NCBI GenBank assembly: GCA_023405815.1
Contig: JAEXXM010000051.1
Location: 1-48,843, forward strand
Origin: Pseudomonadota bacterium
GTDB taxonomy: Bacteria; Pseudomonadota; Alphaproteobacteria; Rhizobiales; Hyphomicrobiaceae
Direction: 5' to 3'
DNA: 48,843 nt
The notes under the pieces were generated by a model that saw only the letters and a list, made by a program, of their open reading frames with translations, did not search any database and was not told where the DNA came from. Shown here one piece after another: positions 17,288 through 26,627 of this stretch; within the stretch, counting starts at the first letter, position 1; each line of letters starts with the position of its first letter. A program made the translations under genes and the position numbers.

Positions 17288-19087
17288 ATGACGTCTGCTC
17301 GCGGTCTATACGGCCAGCATGGAGGGCGCAATTCCCCTGTTGCCGGACATGGCTCCACCTTGTTGCAGAGGTTGCGGGAGCATGCCAGCGCAGGCCTTGA
17401 GTATGTCCGGCTATTCACGCGAACTTTGTCCCGTTTGCCGGCGGACGTCATCGCTGCCTCGATCGCCATCAACATCCTGGACCTCGCCGTTCCGCTCGCG
17501 ATTCTCCAGGTCTACGATCGGATCATCCCCCGTGCAGCGATTTCGACGCTGACGTTCCTCATCCTGTGCGTCTGCCTGGCACTGCTGCTCGAAGCGATTT
17601 TGCGCGTCGTGCGCAGCGAGGTGGTTGCGTGGCGAGCAATGCAGGAGGCATGGAGGACCAGCGTCGACGCTGCCTCACGGATCGCCCTGGCGCCGGCGCG
17701 GCTGGTCGACAGGGTGTCGGCGGTGCGCTGGATGCAGCGGCTTCAGGCCATAGGGACGACCTCCGACTTCCAACTCAGCCCGGCGATCCTGATGATGATG
17801 GACTTGCCGTTCGTCGTGATCTTCCTTGGCTTCCTGTTCGCGATCAGCGGTTTCCTCGCCGCCATTCCACTGGCGCTGTTCGGGCTCTTTGGCTTTGTTG
17901 CGATCGTGCAAGGGGAGGGGTTCAAAGCCGCAACCTCGGACCTCGCGGCTTCCGAAGCCAAAATTCGGGAATTCCTCGTCGAGGCGCTGAGCGGGGTCGT
18001 CACTGTCAAGGCGCTTGCCATGGAGCAACAGCTCCTGCGCCGGTTCGAGCGACTTGCGGAGCGGTCTTCCGGGCGCACCTACAATCTCATTCGGCTAACG
18101 GATAACGCACAGAGCATCAGCTCTCTGGCCGTGACACTGACGCAGTTGGTGACGGTAACGCTCGGCGCCGTGCTTGCGATCAACGGCGAATTGACGGTCG
18201 GCGCACTGGCATGCGCCACGATGCTCTCGGGCCGCGCGATGCAGCCGTTGATGAAGCTCTTGTCGTCCTGGAACGAGATACATTCGGTAATGGTTGCTTC
18301 GGAGACTGCCAAGCCAGTCTTCGAGCTGCCTCAGGTCACGCCCGCGCTCAAGGTGAGCGATCCGTCCAGGCCGGCGCGGCTCACATTCGAAGGCGTGACG
18401 TTCGCGCACGAAGGAAGTGCCGCGCCCGTGCTGGTGGATGCAAGCCTCAGCGTGTCGCCGGGCGAGATCATTGCCCTGGTTGGCCCGAACGGCAGCGGCC
18501 GATCGACCCTGGCGCAGCTGGCGCTGGGAAAGCTCGTGCCCCAATCTGGCGTAGTGGCGATCGACGACGTGCTGACCATTCTGGCTCCAACGGGCGCCTG
18601 CGGAAACCTAGCGGTTGTCGATCGAGAAACGGCATTCATACGGGGTACCATTCTTCAAAATCTCACGATGCACGGCGGTGGCGAAAGAGCTGACGCTGCG
18701 CAGTCCGTCGCGCGCCTCCTGGGCCTCGAAGACGATATCCATGCCCTTCCACGTGGATATGAGACGCGGATCGGAGAGGCTGCCGCAGAACCGCTGCCGG
18801 CCGGCCTGTTGCAGCGCATCGCTCTTGCGCGTGCCATTGCCAGCCAACCCCGTCTGCTCATCCTCGACGAAGCCAACAGCGCATTCGACTATCGCGCCGA
18901 CCGGCTGCTGGGGCGCGCGCTTCTCTCGCTCAAGGGGAAGATCACCATAATCCTGATCTCGAACCGGCCGTCGCTTGCAGCTGTTGCAGACCGGGTCGTG
19001 ACGATCGCCAGAGGGAAGCTCCTGCAACTCGCACAGGGGGCAAGCGTGGTTCAACCCATCGGCGATTCAGAAAAGGCGATCGCATGA
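17288..19087 (+). CDS. type I secretion ABC protein with degenerate ATP site (first of pair)
   Basis: Fused ABC exporter half of 599 residues: five or six TM helices at about 50-320, then a nucleotide-binding domain. Four conserved elements are altered. Walker A reads GPNGSGRST with Arg405 replacing the ATP-binding Lys. The signature is LPAGL (503-507) instead of LSGGQ. The Q-loop Gln is replaced (VVDRE). The switch His is Asn (ISNRPS). Walker B keeps DE (527-528). The start ATG at 17288 (MTSARGL) is preferred to a TTG at 17237. Its stop overlaps the start of the next ABC gene (ATGA), so the two are translationally coupled and probably form a heterodimer exporting the divergently encoded RTX protein. 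Confidence 0.88.
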   Translation: MTSARGLYGQHGGRNSPVAGHGSTLLQRLREHASAGLEYVRLFTRTLSRLPADVIAASIAINILDLAVPLAILQVYDRIIPRAAISTLTFLILCVCLALLLEAILRVVRSEVVAWRAMQEAWRTSVDAASRIALAPARLVDRVSAVRWMQRLQAIGTTSDFQLSPAILMMMDLPFVVIFLGFLFAISGFLAAIPLALFGLFGFVAIVQGEGFKAATSDLAASEAKIREFLVEALSGVVTVKALAMEQQLLRRFERLAERSSGRTYNLIRLTDNAQSISSLAVTLTQLVTVTLGAVLAINGELTVGALACATMLSGRAMQPLMKLLSSWNEIHSVMVASETAKPVFELPQVTPALKVSDPSRPARLTFEGVTFAHEGSAAPVLVDASLSVSPGEIIALVGPNGSGRSTLAQLALGKLVPQSGVVAIDDVLTILAPTGACGNLAVVDRETAFIRGTILQNLTMHGGGERADAAQSVARLLGLEDDIHALPRGYETRIGEAAAEPLPAGLLQRIALARAIASQPRLLILDEANSAFDYRADRLLGRALLSLKGKITIILISNRPSLAAVADRVVTIARGKLLQLAQGASVVQPIGDSEKAIA

Positions 19088-21291
19088 CGAGGTTGAGCCA
19101 GGCGAGCGAATTGCCACCCGACGAGGCAGAGGGGGTGGCCTACCATGCGTTCGAGTATGTCGATCACGTTGCCAGCGCCGAGGATGCTCAGCATCGCTCG
19201 ATTGCGCTTTCAGAAGGGGCCAGTGCATTCGATCAACTGCTGCTCGAGATACTGGCCGCGGTCGGATGGCGCGGGGAGCACCGTCGCCTGTTCGAGGCCC
19301 TGCCGCATATGCAGCCTCTGGCGTCGTTCACGATGCTTCGCACCGTGCTCGACAGGCTCGGTATCGCCCTCACGCGCGTGTCGCGCCACAACGGTGAACT
19401 TTCGCTGAGGGAACTGCCTTGTCTCGTCGTCGCGGGAGAAAGCCAGTGCTGGCTGATCAGGCCGGTCGCGGGGCAGCCGCAGGCTTACGATGTTGCCACG
19501 CGCTCGACGAGAACCGATGTCGGGTCGCTTCGCGGGGTCGTCTATCTGCTGAAGACAGATGGCGGCGAGGACGTCGTGGGCGGAACTGTCGACGGATTCG
19601 TCGGCGCGGTGCTGAGGGTGCTGAGAAAGCCGATCCTGCGCCTCGCCGCATACTCGGCGGCGATCAGCGCGATCGGCATCGCGCTCTCGCTCTACGTGCT
19701 TCTAGTGTATGACCTGGTAGTCGCGACGGGCTCGCAGGACACGTTGGCGTTTCTCGCGGCGGGGGCCCTCTTCGCGATCGGGTTTGAGTGCTACCTCTAT
19801 GCGCGCCGGTCGAGGCTGATCGCCTATATGGCCGCGCGCGTCGATGCCATCATCTGTGTGCGCTCAATCACTACGGTCCTCAACCTGCCGCTCGCGCTGA
19901 TCGAGCGCGCTCCGCTTTCCTCGCAGCTTTCGCGTTTTCGCCAGTTCGAGGTAGGGCGGGATATTTTCGCCGGAAATCTCGCATCGGCGTTGCTTGATCT
20001 CCCGTTTACGCTGCTCTCCCTCGCGATGCTGTTCGTTCTGGGGGGTACCCTCGGGTTTGTGCCGCTCGGGATCGCATGCGTCATGGTAGCGATCGCGGCG
20101 CTCTTCGTTCCGACTTCGATTGCTCACACGTCGCGAGTCGCCGGCAACAAGCTGAAGTCGGACGCAATGCTGCTCGAGCTCACGGGTAAGCTGGCGACGT
20201 TGAGGAGCACCTTGGCGCAGACGAAGTGGCTCGCGCGGTATGGCCGTAAGCTCGCCAGATACGAGCGGGCGCGTTTCGACAGTTTACGGGTCAGCTCGCT
20301 GCTTCGCATCATCTCCAATGCCATGGTGGTGCTCGCCGGCATCGCCACCCTTGGCATCGGCGCGGAGCGTGTTATCGACGGCGCGTTGTCGCTGGGCGGT
20401 CTCGTGGCGTGCATGCTCATCGTCTGGCGGATGCTGCTGCCGATACAAGTTGTTTCGCTCAACCTGCCGCGCTTGCGGCAGATCAGGTCGACCATACGGC
20501 AAATCGACGATTTGATGCGGATGCTGCCGGAGCGTGAGGAGGCCGTGCCGCTGGTCTTCCGGCGGTTGCGCGGCAGCATCAGCACGGCCGGCCTCTATCT
20601 CAATCTCGGCACGCGACAGGAGCCGCAGCTCAGGGGAGTCAATCTGGACATCGCGCCCGGTGAGATCGTCGCCATCATGGGGCCAAACGGCAGCGGCAAA
20701 TCCACTCTTCTCAAGGTTCTGCTCGGGCTTTATCCGCAATATCTCGGTACGGTCCGCATCGGCGGCCTCGACATGCGTCAGCTCGATCCCGCTGAGTTGC
20801 GGGCCACCGTCGGCTACGCGCCTGACGCCCCGACTTTCTTCTATGGGACAGTCGCCGGAAATCTCCGTTTTGCCCTTCCCGACGCAACCGACCACGACAT
20901 CATCGAGGCCTTGGCGGCAGCTGGCATACAGCTGCCGCATCCGGACTTGCCTCAGGGCATAGAGACGCGGATCAGCGCGACCGCGTGCCGATCGTTCTCG
21001 CAGGGGATGCTGTGCCGACTTTCGCTTGCCCGCGCCTTCGTCAAGAAGGCGCCGATCCTGCTCCTCGACGACGCGCACAATGGCCTCGATCAAATCGGGG
21101 ATGCGGCGTTGCTCGCGCATCTGAGCGCGATGCGGGGCAAGCAGACCGTACTGCTGGCCACGGCACGGCCGAGCCACATGCGCATTGCTGACCGCATCCT
21201 GGTGATGAACGGGGGCATCATCACCGCAAACGGCAAGCCCGATGCCATTCTGCCGAAGGTCATGGAAAGCCTACAAGTAGACGCGGCCTAG
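19084..21291 (+). CDS. type I secretion ABC protein with C39-like N-terminus (second of pair)
   Basis: A 735-residue ABC exporter half. Residues 1-160 look like a degenerate C39-peptidase-like domain without an evident catalytic Cys-His pair; such domains bind RTX substrates. TM helices span about 185-450. The nucleotide-binding domain has a normal Walker A (GPNGSGKST, 533-541) but a changed signature (FSQGM, 638-642), Asp in place of the catalytic Glu (LLLDDAH, D662-D663), Asp for the Q-loop Gln (GYAPDAP) and Ala for the switch His (ATARPS). Together with the upstream partner, no ordinary complete ATP site can be assembled. The HlyD gene follows 19 bases later. LapB-like exporters are the nearest familiar type. 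Confidence 0.88.
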   Translation: MTRLSQASELPPDEAEGVAYHAFEYVDHVASAEDAQHRSIALSEGASAFDQLLLEILAAVGWRGEHRRLFEALPHMQPLASFTMLRTVLDRLGIALTRVSRHNGELSLRELPCLVVAGESQCWLIRPVAGQPQAYDVATRSTRTDVGSLRGVVYLLKTDGGEDVVGGTVDGFVGAVLRVLRKPILRLAAYSAAISAIGIALSLYVLLVYDLVVATGSQDTLAFLAAGALFAIGFECYLYARRSRLIAYMAARVDAIICVRSITTVLNLPLALIERAPLSSQLSRFRQFEVGRDIFAGNLASALLDLPFTLLSLAMLFVLGGTLGFVPLGIACVMVAIAALFVPTSIAHTSRVAGNKLKSDAMLLELTGKLATLRSTLAQTKWLARYGRKLARYERARFDSLRVSSLLRIISNAMVVLAGIATLGIGAERVIDGALSLGGLVACMLIVWRMLLPIQVVSLNLPRLRQIRSTIRQIDDLMRMLPEREEAVPLVFRRLRGSISTAGLYLNLGTRQEPQLRGVNLDIAPGEIVAIMGPNGSGKSTLLKVLLGLYPQYLGTVRIGGLDMRQLDPAELRATVGYAPDAPTFFYGTVAGNLRFALPDATDHDIIEALAAAGIQLPHPDLPQGIETRISATACRSFSQGMLCRLSLARAFVKKAPILLLDDAHNGLDQIGDAALLAHLSAMRGKQTVLLATARPSHMRIADRILVMNGGIITANGKPDAILPKVMESLQVDAA

Positions 21292-21310
21292 CGCGAAAGA
21301 GCACGTCGTC

Positions 21311-22648
21311 ATGTCCACATCGAATGCCGTGACAATTCTTCCATCCGATACTCCCGACTGGCTCACGACGCCAATCGAGTTCGAAGATGAGGCATCGATC
21401 CGGATGCGCCGGCGCACGATGCACCTCGTCGTCGTCATCGTTGCCATGGGGCTGGCCTGGGCCGCGCTGGCACCGATCCGGGAGCACTCGAAAGCCCAAG
21501 GTCAGCTCGTACCGCTATTCGAGGTGCGTCCGGTGCAGCATTTGGAGGGCGGGATCGTCGATGAGATCGTTGCCTCGGAGGGCCAACTCGTCGAGAAGGG
21601 GCAGCCGCTCATGCGACTGCAGCCGGTGGGGACGGAGTCGGAACTTGCAGGGCTACGGGTGCGTGCGGACAACCTGAAGCTCGAGAAGGCGCGCGCCGAA
21701 GCGTTGCTCGCGGGCCGCGAGGTGGATCCCCGCATGCTCGAGGGGATCAACGTCGATCTGGCGACGGATCACCTTCAGGTGCATCGACTGCGTGTCATGC
21801 AACGGACGAAGGAGCGCGAGCTGCTGTTGACGCGCATCGCCCAACGCAAGGCGGAAATCGCGGGGCTCAAGGCACAGATTCCCATGCAGCAACGCCTGGT
21901 GGAGATGCAGAAGGAGCGGCTTGACGGTCGCCAGCAACTGTTCAAGCAGGGCGCGATGTCGAAGAAGCAGGTGCTGGAGGTCGAGACCCTCTACGAGCAG
22001 GCCCGCATCCAGTTGCGCGAGAGCGAGCGCAAGCTTGCGATGGCAGAGGAGGGGCTGCCGGAGGCCGAAGCGGCGCTGAATGAAGCGGACGCTCAGGCGC
22101 GGAAGCTTTGGAGCGAGGAGCTGGCGAAAGCTTCGAGCGAGCTCGCCGAGGTCCAGGAGGCCATCCGCAAGCAGGCTGATCGCGTGGATAGGCTCGAGGT
22201 GCGCTCGCCAATTCGCGGCAGGGTTCAGAACCTCATCCAGCGCTCGCCCGGCGAAGTCGTTCCGGCCGGGGCGAGCATTCTGCGCGTGGTCCCGGTCGGG
22301 GGTGATCTCGTTGCCGAGGTTCACGTGCGGCCCGAGGACATTGCCGACGTGAACTTGGGAGATGCGGCCAACATCAAGGTGAGCGCCTTCGATTTCACGC
22401 GCTACGGCAAGCTGAAGGGCGAGGTGTCGTCGATCTCGCCGACGACGTTCGAGAGCGAGGACCATCAGCTCTACTACAAGGCCGTGATCAGGCTCGATCC
22501 GGCTGACGCAGCCACGTTTCAGCCATTCTCGCGGCTGCAGCCGGGTATGACGGTGGACGCCGACATCATCTCGGGCAGCAAGTCCCTGTTGCGGTACCTG
22601 CTGAAGCCGATTTTCCGCGGCTTCGACGTCGCGTTCTCCGAGCGGTGA
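21311..22648 (+). CDS. HlyD-family type I secretion adaptor
   Basis: Membrane-fusion protein of 445 residues: a short cytoplasmic N-terminus, TM helix at about 36-55, and a first lipoyl half with the family hallmark VRPVQHLEGGIVDEI. A long alpha-helical hairpin (about 110-300) follows, then the second lipoyl half (EVRSPIRGRVQNL, GEVVPAGASILRVVP) and a beta-barrel domain ending SLLRYLLKPIFRG, the usual C-terminus of PrtE/LapC-type adaptors. It bridges the ABC pair to an outer-membrane TolC-like channel, which is not encoded in the window. A GAAAGAG-like site lies upstream of the ATG. It ends the exporter operon and converges with the regulator gene at 22695. Confidence 0.93.
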   Translation: MSTSNAVTILPSDTPDWLTTPIEFEDEASIRMRRRTMHLVVVIVAMGLAWAALAPIREHSKAQGQLVPLFEVRPVQHLEGGIVDEIVASEGQLVEKGQPLMRLQPVGTESELAGLRVRADNLKLEKARAEALLAGREVDPRMLEGINVDLATDHLQVHRLRVMQRTKERELLLTRIAQRKAEIAGLKAQIPMQQRLVEMQKERLDGRQQLFKQGAMSKKQVLEVETLYEQARIQLRESERKLAMAEEGLPEAEAALNEADAQARKLWSEELAKASSELAEVQEAIRKQADRVDRLEVRSPIRGRVQNLIQRSPGEVVPAGASILRVVPVGGDLVAEVHVRPEDIADVNLGDAANIKVSAFDFTRYGKLKGEVSSISPTTFESEDHQLYYKAVIRLDPADAATFQPFSRLQPGMTVDADIISGSKSLLRYLLKPIFRGFDVAFSER

Positions 22649-22694
22649 GCGAGCCGCCCGCGGCGGGCCGATCGCGTCGCGAGATCGCGGGTGC

Positions 22695-23357
22695 CTAGAG
22701 GATGCCGGCCGGCAGCTCCGGTTCGACCAGGCCCTGCCGCATGCAAAGGTACACGAGCTCGATGTCGGAGCGGACGCCGAGCTTGGACTTTATCTCGTAG
22801 TGATAGTTCGCCACCGTCTTCGGGCTGAGGTTGAAGGCGGAGGCGATCTCGTCCGTCGACTTGGCATTGAGGATCATGCGCAGGATTTCGAATTCCCGCG
22901 GAGAAAGCTCGTCGACCGCGGAAACGTCATCGCACAGTCGGCTGGTGGCAATGACCTCATTTATCTCTGCACAAAGCGCAGGGCGACCGGCAAAGACGCT
23001 GCGGATCGCGCTGACAAGCACATCGGGCGGGCTGCTCTTGGTGACGTAGCCGCGCGCACCGGCGTTGAAAGCCTGCTGCGCGTACGTTGCGCTCGCGTGC
23101 ATGGTGAAGATGAGGATGCGCGCGGCGGAATTGCGCTGGCGGATCTGGCGGACGAGGTCGATCCCGCCACGTCCCGGCATGGAGATATCGAGGACGACGA
23201 CATCCGGCAGGCTATTCTTGTAGGCTTGGTATCCGGACGCGGCATCCGCCGCCTCGGCGACGACCTCGATATCGGGGTGCATCTCGATCAGTCGGCGATA
23301 TCCTTGACGTACGACGGCATGATCGTCGACCAGCAGGACACGAATACTGGAGCTCAT
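22695..23357 (-). CDS. NarL/FixJ-family response regulator
   Basis: A 220-residue regulator: receiver domain with LVDDH, phospho-acceptor Asp in VVLDISMPG, and Lys in YVTKSS. A LuxR-type helix-turn-helix follows (LSPREFEILRMIL, TDEIASAFNLSPKTVANY). A strong GCAGGAGGG site precedes the ATG. Its start overlaps the ancestral stop of the kinase gene upstream (ATGA), so the pair was translationally coupled. Because the kinase is interrupted by an amber codon 312 bases earlier, coupling and phosphorylation may now be impaired. It could control the adjacent secretion and polysaccharide genes; that is inference from position. Confidence 0.93.
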   Translation of the reverse strand: MSSSIRVLLVDDHAVVRQGYRRLIEMHPDIEVVAEAADAASGYQAYKNSLPDVVVLDISMPGRGGIDLVRQIRQRNSAARILIFTMHASATYAQQAFNAGARGYVTKSSPPDVLVSAIRSVFAGRPALCAEINEVIATSRLCDDVSAVDELSPREFEILRMILNAKSTDEIASAFNLSPKTVANYHYEIKSKLGVRSDIELVYLCMRQGLVEPELPAGIL

Positions 23358-24727
23358 CGGGCACCCTCCTGCAACGTCGGAAATTCCACCTCGAGGCCGA
23401 AGCCTCCGTTGGGAAGAGGTCCGGCGGCGAATGTTCCACTCAAGGCGACAACTCGCTCGCGCATGCCGATCATCCCCGATCCGGACGCGCTCGTTGGTTT
23501 GTGGCTCGGGGGCGCGCCGATGCCGTCGTCGATTACGGAGAGACGGATGGTTTGTCGATCTCTATCGGCGCGCTGGCTCAGCAGGATCTGAACATTGCGG
23601 GCGTTGGCGTGCTTGGATGCATTGGTGAGCGCCTCCTGGATGATGCGGTAGACGTGGGCGCCGGTCTAGGCCTCGAGGTTCGCCACGCCTCCGGCCGTTT
23701 CGATGGAATAGCTCGTGCGTCCGCGCGCGCCCTCGTTGTGGCGTGCGACGAGAGCCTCGAGGCTGGGGATCAGGCCCAGGTCATCGATCTCCTGCGGCCG
23801 CAGATAAGTCAGCGTCCGGCGCAACGACACCATCAATCCGGAAGCCATGTGCTCGAGCTCGCGAGCCTCCTCGACGCATCGGGGTGCCTCGTGCTGGGCG
23901 CGGGTTCTGAGGCACGCTGCATGCGCGCTGAGCGCGCTCAGCTTCTGCGCAATCTCGTCGTGCAACTCGCGGGCGATGTGACGGCGCTCGTGCTCTTGCG
24001 CGTCGACGAGACGCCGCGCCAGCTCGGCGCGCTCGGCCGTCGCCTTGCTGAGATCCTCGGAGAGTGTGTTGAAGACCTCGCTGATGCGGTTGAACTCGCT
24101 CAAGCGGAAGGCAGGCAGGCGATAGGCGAGGTCGCCGCGAGCGAGGAGGTTCAAGCCTGAAACGATATCTCTTGCCGGAAGCAGGGCGCGGCTGATGACG
24201 AAGTAGGCGACGAAGCACAACACCGCGATCAGGCCGGCGGAGAACCCGAGCAGCGGTGCGATCGTGGCCCAGGCGCGTGCGGCGGTCGCGGCGGGGTCGA
24301 ACTCGGCGCGAACGTAACCTTGCGGTGTGCCGCGGTAGGCGAGTGGGCGGGCGGCGGACAGCGCGTGGTTGACGTACGACCCATAGGCCGCCACGAACCA
24401 TGAAGGTGCGCCGCCCGATGCGGCATCAACACCGGCGCAGCTCGAGCGCTGCAGCGAGCCATCGGCGCGGCGGAACTCCAGACATTGGCCGGGCTGCAGC
24501 GACAGGCTTGCGACAAGGTCCCAATCCGGAAAGCGCTCGGGAAGGTCCGTCGACCTGCTGATGCGAGAGAGCTGGAGGTCGAGCTGGCGGCCGACCATCT
24601 CGACGAGATCGGTATTCTGCCGCTTTGCCTCGCGTGCCGTCTGGTAGATGGCGACTACCGCGCCCACGGCGAAGCACGCCAAAGCGACCAGCGCTATCCT
24701 TCTTACCAGCAGCCACTTCAGGTCCAT
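23354..24727 (-). pseudogene. NarL-type sensor histidine kinase interrupted by an in-frame amber codon
   Basis: The frame from ATG 24727 encodes TM1 (about 8-28), a periplasmic domain, TM2 (about 155-178), HAMP (LLPARDIVSGLNLLARGDL), and a HisKA_3 helix with phospho-acceptor His256 (ARELHDEIAQ). At codon 354 a TAG (23666-23668) stops it. The same frame continues without another stop for 103 codons and encodes a complete ATPase domain: N box VYRIIQEALTNASKHAN, G boxes VIDDGIGAP and GMIGMRERV, and a normal end LQEGAR. That end overlaps the regulator start by ATGA. One CAG-to-TAG change would explain it. The truncated 353-residue product lacks the ATP-binding domain and cannot phosphorylate itself. 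A sequencing error, strain-specific inactivation or readthrough are the options. Confidence 0.85.
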
Positions 24728-24937
24728 GAGGCCACCTCGTCCGATGCCGCTGCTCGCACGCTAGGGGGAGGCCGATGGGCTGTGAAGGGGGTGAGGTCCA
24801 TCCTCAGGAAATTTGCCTAAGACACGGCATGGGAATCGCCATGGACCCCTTCAGTGGGACGGCGGATGCTTTGCCTGACTGTTGGACCGCGGAGGCTTCA
24901 CGATGCTTCGGCCCCGAGCGAAGAGCTTCATCACCTC

Positions 24938-25168
24938 ATGATCGGCTGGTACCGCCGGGGATTTGGCCCCGCAAAGGGCGCTCTGCTTTTGATTCTCGCG
25001 GTCGCGGTCGCAGGTTCGCTGGTCATTGCCGGCATCGGCTTACAGCTCGCCCTCGCCAGAGGGGTCGTCGAGGGCAGCGTGGGTGAAATCGAGGCTCTAC
25101 TGGCGAGCAGCCGATGCGGAAAATCCGCAAACACTTCATCCATTCAGTATGATGCAAGGAGGAAATAA
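24938..25168 (+). CDS. possible small single-TM membrane protein
   Basis: A 76-residue frame (start MIGWYRRGF) with one strong TM segment (ALLLILAVAVAGSLVIAG) followed by an amphipathic tail ending in DARRK. Its stop overlaps the start of the cupin gene as TAATG, and the AGGAGG of the cupin lies inside its last codons, the layout of coupled genes. Nothing matches a known family. The ribosome site of its own ATG is poor; an in-frame ATG at 24854 would add 28 residues. It could be chance. Confidence 0.35.
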   Translation: MIGWYRRGFGPAKGALLLILAVAVAGSLVIAGIGLQLALARGVVEGSVGEIEALLASSRCGKSANTSSIQYDARRK

Positions 25169-25644
25169 TGGGGAAGGCACTCGTTGCCGCTGGCATGTTG
25201 GCGATCGCCGGTTGCGTTTCGGCATTCGCGCACGACGCTGCACCGTCGGACGGTGCGAAGGAGCTGGCGCCGGAGGAGATCGTCTTCCGCGACGATCCAG
25301 CGTTTCCGAACGGCGGCCAGACAGCGCTGCTGCACGGTGACCCGACGAAGCCTGGACTGTTCATCCTTCGCATCAAGTTCCCACCCAACTACGTCGTTCC
25401 TCCCCACACCCATCCGGGGTTCGAGACGGTCACCGTGTTGAGCGGTGCGATGGGTAGCGGCATGGGTAAAAAGGCCGATTTGACGAAGGGCAAGATGCTG
25501 AAGGCTGGAGGCATGCTCGCGCTGCCGGCCAATCACGCGCACTATGTCTGGACGGCCGACGAAGAGACAACCATCCAAGTGGCCGCCGTCGGACCCTTCG
25601 ATCTCGTCTACATCAATCCCGAAGACGACCCGCGAAAGAAATAG
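25168..25644 (+). CDS. exported cupin-fold protein
   Basis: A 158-residue single-domain cupin. The N-terminus is an export signal; it can be read as a signal peptide cleaved after SAFA (residue 21) or as a lipoprotein signal, since IAGC at 13-16 fits a lipobox. The cupin core has the two metal motifs: PPHTHPGFE (His80, His82, Glu86) and a downstream ANHAH (His123 or His125). A mononuclear metal centre is therefore likely, in the periplasm. Substrate unknown. An excellent AGGAGG site lies just upstream of the ATG. Confidence 0.88.
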   Translation: MGKALVAAGMLAIAGCVSAFAHDAAPSDGAKELAPEEIVFRDDPAFPNGGQTALLHGDPTKPGLFILRIKFPPNYVVPPHTHPGFETVTVLSGAMGSGMGKKADLTKGKMLKAGGMLALPANHAHYVWTADEETTIQVAAVGPFDLVYINPEDDPRKK

Positions 25645-25748
25645 GACGCCGGCAGCTCGCCTGTCCTGTCGTCGTTCAGCCGAGCTGCTCAGGTCATGCA
25701 GAGTTGAAAGAGAAGAGAGGTGTCGATCGGCGAATTCCGAGCGTCAAA

Positions 25749-26627
25749 TCAAAGAAGGGAGTTGAACAGATGCCGGTTCCAAACGAGCGGAGCGACGTCG
25801 GCAACGCTTCGCCTCGGCAGGACTTTGACGGGGTATCCCTTTGATCGAACGCGGCGTGCCGCCTTGAGCAGCTCATGCTGCCCAACGGCGATCTCGGCAT
25901 GCATCTGCAGGATCGCGGTGCATTGGTCACCGCTGGCGCGAGGAGAAAGCCAGTCCGCGCAGGCGTCGGCAATGAAGGACGGCATCAGCGCGGGGCGGCC
26001 GCGCAGGACGTGGCCGAGCCAGGTGCCGACGGCCAGAAGCTCGTGCGCGAAGGCGAGGGATGGGCAAACGTAGGCGCCGTTCAGTCCGCTGTGGATCGAG
26101 GCTACGAGCGTTTGGTCGAGATCGATGCCGTCGAAGTGCGGATCTTCGGAGGAATTGGCCGCACTGCTCAGGAGCGCGATGGAGCGGATCGCTGCCAACT
26201 CGAATGCCACCAGCTCTTGAGCGGATGCTCCCGTGAGCCGCTTCTGCGACGCGTCGAGCCAGCCGAAGTAAGGATCGGTCGCGGCGCTTTCCGTGTCGGC
26301 GGCAGGATCGACTCCGATCGCCGTCGGGTCGCACATTGCTGCGTGTGCGGCGAGTAAATGGAATTCAGGAACCGATGCATTGAACACGTGCACAGAGAAG
26401 GCAAGCCGGCGCGAAAGTGCGCGGCGCAGAAACGGCTCCGCACCTTTGCCGGTGCACAACGGCTGGGCGGCGAGCGAAGGATTGAGGACAACGAGTTCGT
26501 CGGGGGCTACAGTGTCCCAGGTTACCGGATACCACCAGTCCGACACCGACTGGTCGATCAGCCCTTCACCCCACGGGGCCACAGCGGCGGTCCGCGGGCC
26601 ATTTCGAAGAAGGGCGACTGGGAACAT
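25749..26627 (-). CDS. orphan hypothetical protein
   Basis: I do not recognise this 292-residue protein. It has no signal peptide or TM helix and is rich in Ala, with Trp clusters near the N-terminus (DWWYPVTWDT) and a largely helical C-terminal half (CTAILQMHAEIAVGQHELLK, AARRVRSKGYP). Low hydrophobicity suggests a cytoplasmic protein. The ATG at 26627 has GGTGAG about 5 bases upstream; an in-frame GTG at 26636 is an alternative. An AT-rich upstream region with an inverted repeat (26691-26711) probably carries its promoter. It stands alone, convergent with the cupin gene. Confidence 0.7.
   Translation of the reverse strand: MFPVALLRNGPRTAAVAPWGEGLIDQSVSDWWYPVTWDTVAPDELVVLNPSLAAQPLCTGKGAEPFLRRALSRRLAFSVHVFNASVPEFHLLAAHAAMCDPTAIGVDPAADTESAATDPYFGWLDASQKRLTGASAQELVAFELAAIRSIALLSSAANSSEDPHFDGIDLDQTLVASIHSGLNGAYVCPSLAFAHELLAVGTWLGHVLRGRPALMPSFIADACADWLSPRASGDQCTAILQMHAEIAVGQHELLKAARRVRSKGYPVKVLPRRSVADVAPLVWNRHLFNSLL

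Noticed and set aside
22649..22694. GATCGCG-type inverted repeats as a terminator between convergent genes
   Set aside because: Hairpins are possible but there is no T-run on either strand.
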